Part shown: positions 62,250 to 64,000 of the stretch, piece after piece | How positions within the stretch are numbered: position 1 is the first letter of the stretch | How the letters are laid out: each line of letters begins with the position of its first letter | Source of the DNA: Owenia fusiformis | Taxonomy: Eukaryota > Annelida > Polychaeta > Sabellida > Oweniidae | Length of the DNA stretch: 64,000 bases | Assembly: GCA_903813345.2 (NCBI GenBank) | Contig: CAIIXF020000004.1 | Location: forward strand, 12,424,196-12,488,195 | Reading direction: 5' to 3' | Program-made: the position numbers and the translations under genes | The notes under the pieces: model-generated | The model's database searches: none | Seen by the model: the letters and a program-made list of their open reading frames with translations, nothing else | Told to the model about the DNA's origin: nothing

Positions 62250-64000
62250 TATATACAAATTGGGTATTTGCAAAGAGTTATATTCTATTGTTCGCTAAAT
62301 AGAGGTTCTCTGTACATCATATTTAAAAGGAAAATCATGTGTTGAGTTAGGCTTATCTAGGTCATGGAGTTTTACTCTTTAATTGATTCATCATTTGGCA
62401 GGTTGGAATTTTTCTGATTACACCTTACGTGTCCTAATCTTGAAATATCCCCTTTTCCTGTTAACTGTTTTCCGCATCATTGTCCGTAACATATGAATTG
62501 AACCTGATTTCCTGATGTTGTTTTGTGACTTAGAATGGAGGATTGGGGAGAGAGGATTGGTGGGGAGGGGTATAGGATATCCTTTAATTACTTTCTTCTT
62601 TTAATGAGCCCTTATACCTTTATATATATATAGTAGAATAGAATATCTCGATAATGGGGGAGGGGGAGAGGGTCTTGGCTTTGATGTCTTGTTTGTTAAA
62701 TCATTGCTTAGTTTGTTAGAATTCCTTTTTCCAATGTTTTCAATAACTATTGGTCTCTCCCCACATGACATTCGTACTTATACATATTGGTACACCTAAT
62801 ATTGAATGTGCCAGTTCAATGGGAATCAGATCTACTGAAGTGAAGTCTTTTTCTTTCTTATACCTTTAACTACTTTGGATGAAGTAGGCATCTTATAGTG
62901 GTGTTTAAGGGCCACTTATCGAAAATAGCCCCCCTCCCTTTAAGCTTCATTTCTATTTACTTTATCCTATGCTGATCTTAGCAAAATTGTGCCTGGCCGG
63001 TCATTAAAAAGAATGTTTTTTTATTCCGTTAGTTATAAAGCAATTGATGATTTGCCATCACCAGATGGATTTTACCTTGCAGTGACGTCACAATTAGGCC
63101 ACATTGCTGTAGCTGTTTGATTTTGAGAGATTATCTTCTGTATTTTGTACTTTATTGATTTATTTTTCACGCAAGTGTTCTATTTGACTAGATCAACATT
63201 CATTCTAAGCACATGCTAAGTCTAAGATCTTACTGACATGATTTAGACAGTGATTAAGCGCCCCCTGATTTAAAAAAGGGGGGATGCTTATAGGCATCGA
63301 TGTTTAGTCTGAATTACACTGAAACTTCACACATATAAAGATATACTCATGATCTAGTCAAATTGGCATACCTGGTAAATATCTGATCCATTGCTTTCAT
63401 AAAAGAAACGACAATATTCTTAGCTCAAAACTGCCACTCTCTCCATCATGTCTAATATCATTTTTATATGACGACCAATAAGACGAAATACATGACAATC
63501 GTGTCCATAAACATAATACCTGAGTTCTGATTGCTAAGGTCAATTAAGATCACATTGAGTGGTAGAGTCTTGTTCATATGGAGTGAAGATGAAGTCTTCA
63601 TATGAAGCAAAATCAGACTATTAGAATGTGAAAGAAAGACCCAAATCATAGAGAGTGATTGAGATATGACCCAGAGTGATGAGATTTCTCGTCACCTTAT
63701 AAATTACTTTGAGTGACGAGATGATCCATCACATAGTTTTTCATTAAAATTGTTCTAAGTTGAACACATTTCATTCAGTCTACTCAAAAATGTTATAATA
63801 TGTGTAGAAATGATTTATGGTGACTAATCTCACTAAATTGAGCATCACCTGTTGTGTATGTAGTAAAATGTCAAAAGCTCGCAAAAATGAAAAATTCTCT
63901 GGTTTCAAAGCGATTTTAGAGCCTGGGATTCAAGAGATAAGTTTTGCACAAGGTAGGGTTATGGGGAGGGGGGGGGGCATAACCAAACATAATTTGAGAG
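62250..64000. other. Right end of window, no gene seen
   Basis: AT-rich intronic-type DNA; short (TA)n near 62235 and 62620 and a G-run near 63970. No recognisable element or exon. Confidence 0.5.

Larger units (their letters stand above)
21627..64000 (+). other. Probable giant first intron of the NALF-like gene
   Basis: Begins with donor GTAGGT. I found no exon for the missing Cys-rich C-terminus and no other gene in the remaining 42 kb; open frames are short and lie in repeats. A small nested gene or exon cannot be excluded. Confidence 0.65.

Overview
This is eukaryotic, AT-rich, intron-dominated DNA from an animal, most likely a marine invertebrate. I favour a lophotrochozoan or another non-insect invertebrate, but the sequence does not fix the phylum. 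Evidence is split genes with GT/AG introns, very high miniature transposon density, and a true glutathione reductase gene (a gene missing from flies and flatworms). There are no operons, Shine-Dalgarno sites or CRISPR.

Layout. (1) 1-14.4 kb, minus strand: a glutathione reductase (GSR) gene. Eleven coding exons can be placed exactly with consistent phases (411 codons); the last exon runs off the left edge and is represented here only by truncated tandem copies. (2) 14.4-21.0 kb: an intergenic region between two divergently oriented genes, carrying a foldback-type element, a Transib-like element and a 45-bp perfect palindrome, each flanked by a target-site duplication. (3) 21.0-21.6 kb, plus strand: the first coding exon (209 codons) of a NALF/FAM155-type gene, an ancillary subunit of the NALCN sodium-leak channel. 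(4) 21.6-64 kb: no further convincing coding exon, so probably one very long NALF intron, filled with miniature inverted-repeat elements (MITEs), minisatellites, a satellite-like array, LINE 3' ends and a tRNA-like/LTR-like element.

The two genes have no obvious functional link. The most unusual feature is in GSR: about half of its exons are overlapped at an exon-intron border by a tandem array that repeats part of the exon together with its splice site. Extra copies are 30 at exon 2, 16 at exon 4, 2 at exon 6, 3 at exon 11 and at least 4 at exon 12, with degenerate acceptor-side copies at exons 2 and 10. The gene therefore carries dozens of decoy splice sites while keeping one intact open copy of exons 1-11.

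Mobile elements are mostly non-autonomous. They include pogo-like MITEs with TA target duplications (often containing other MITEs), a 370-380 bp element with 9-bp duplications, a TTAA-type 400-bp hairpin, a PIF-like hairpin, and a family of about 160-180 bp found at least 15 times. All assignments come from reading the sequence; no database search was run.
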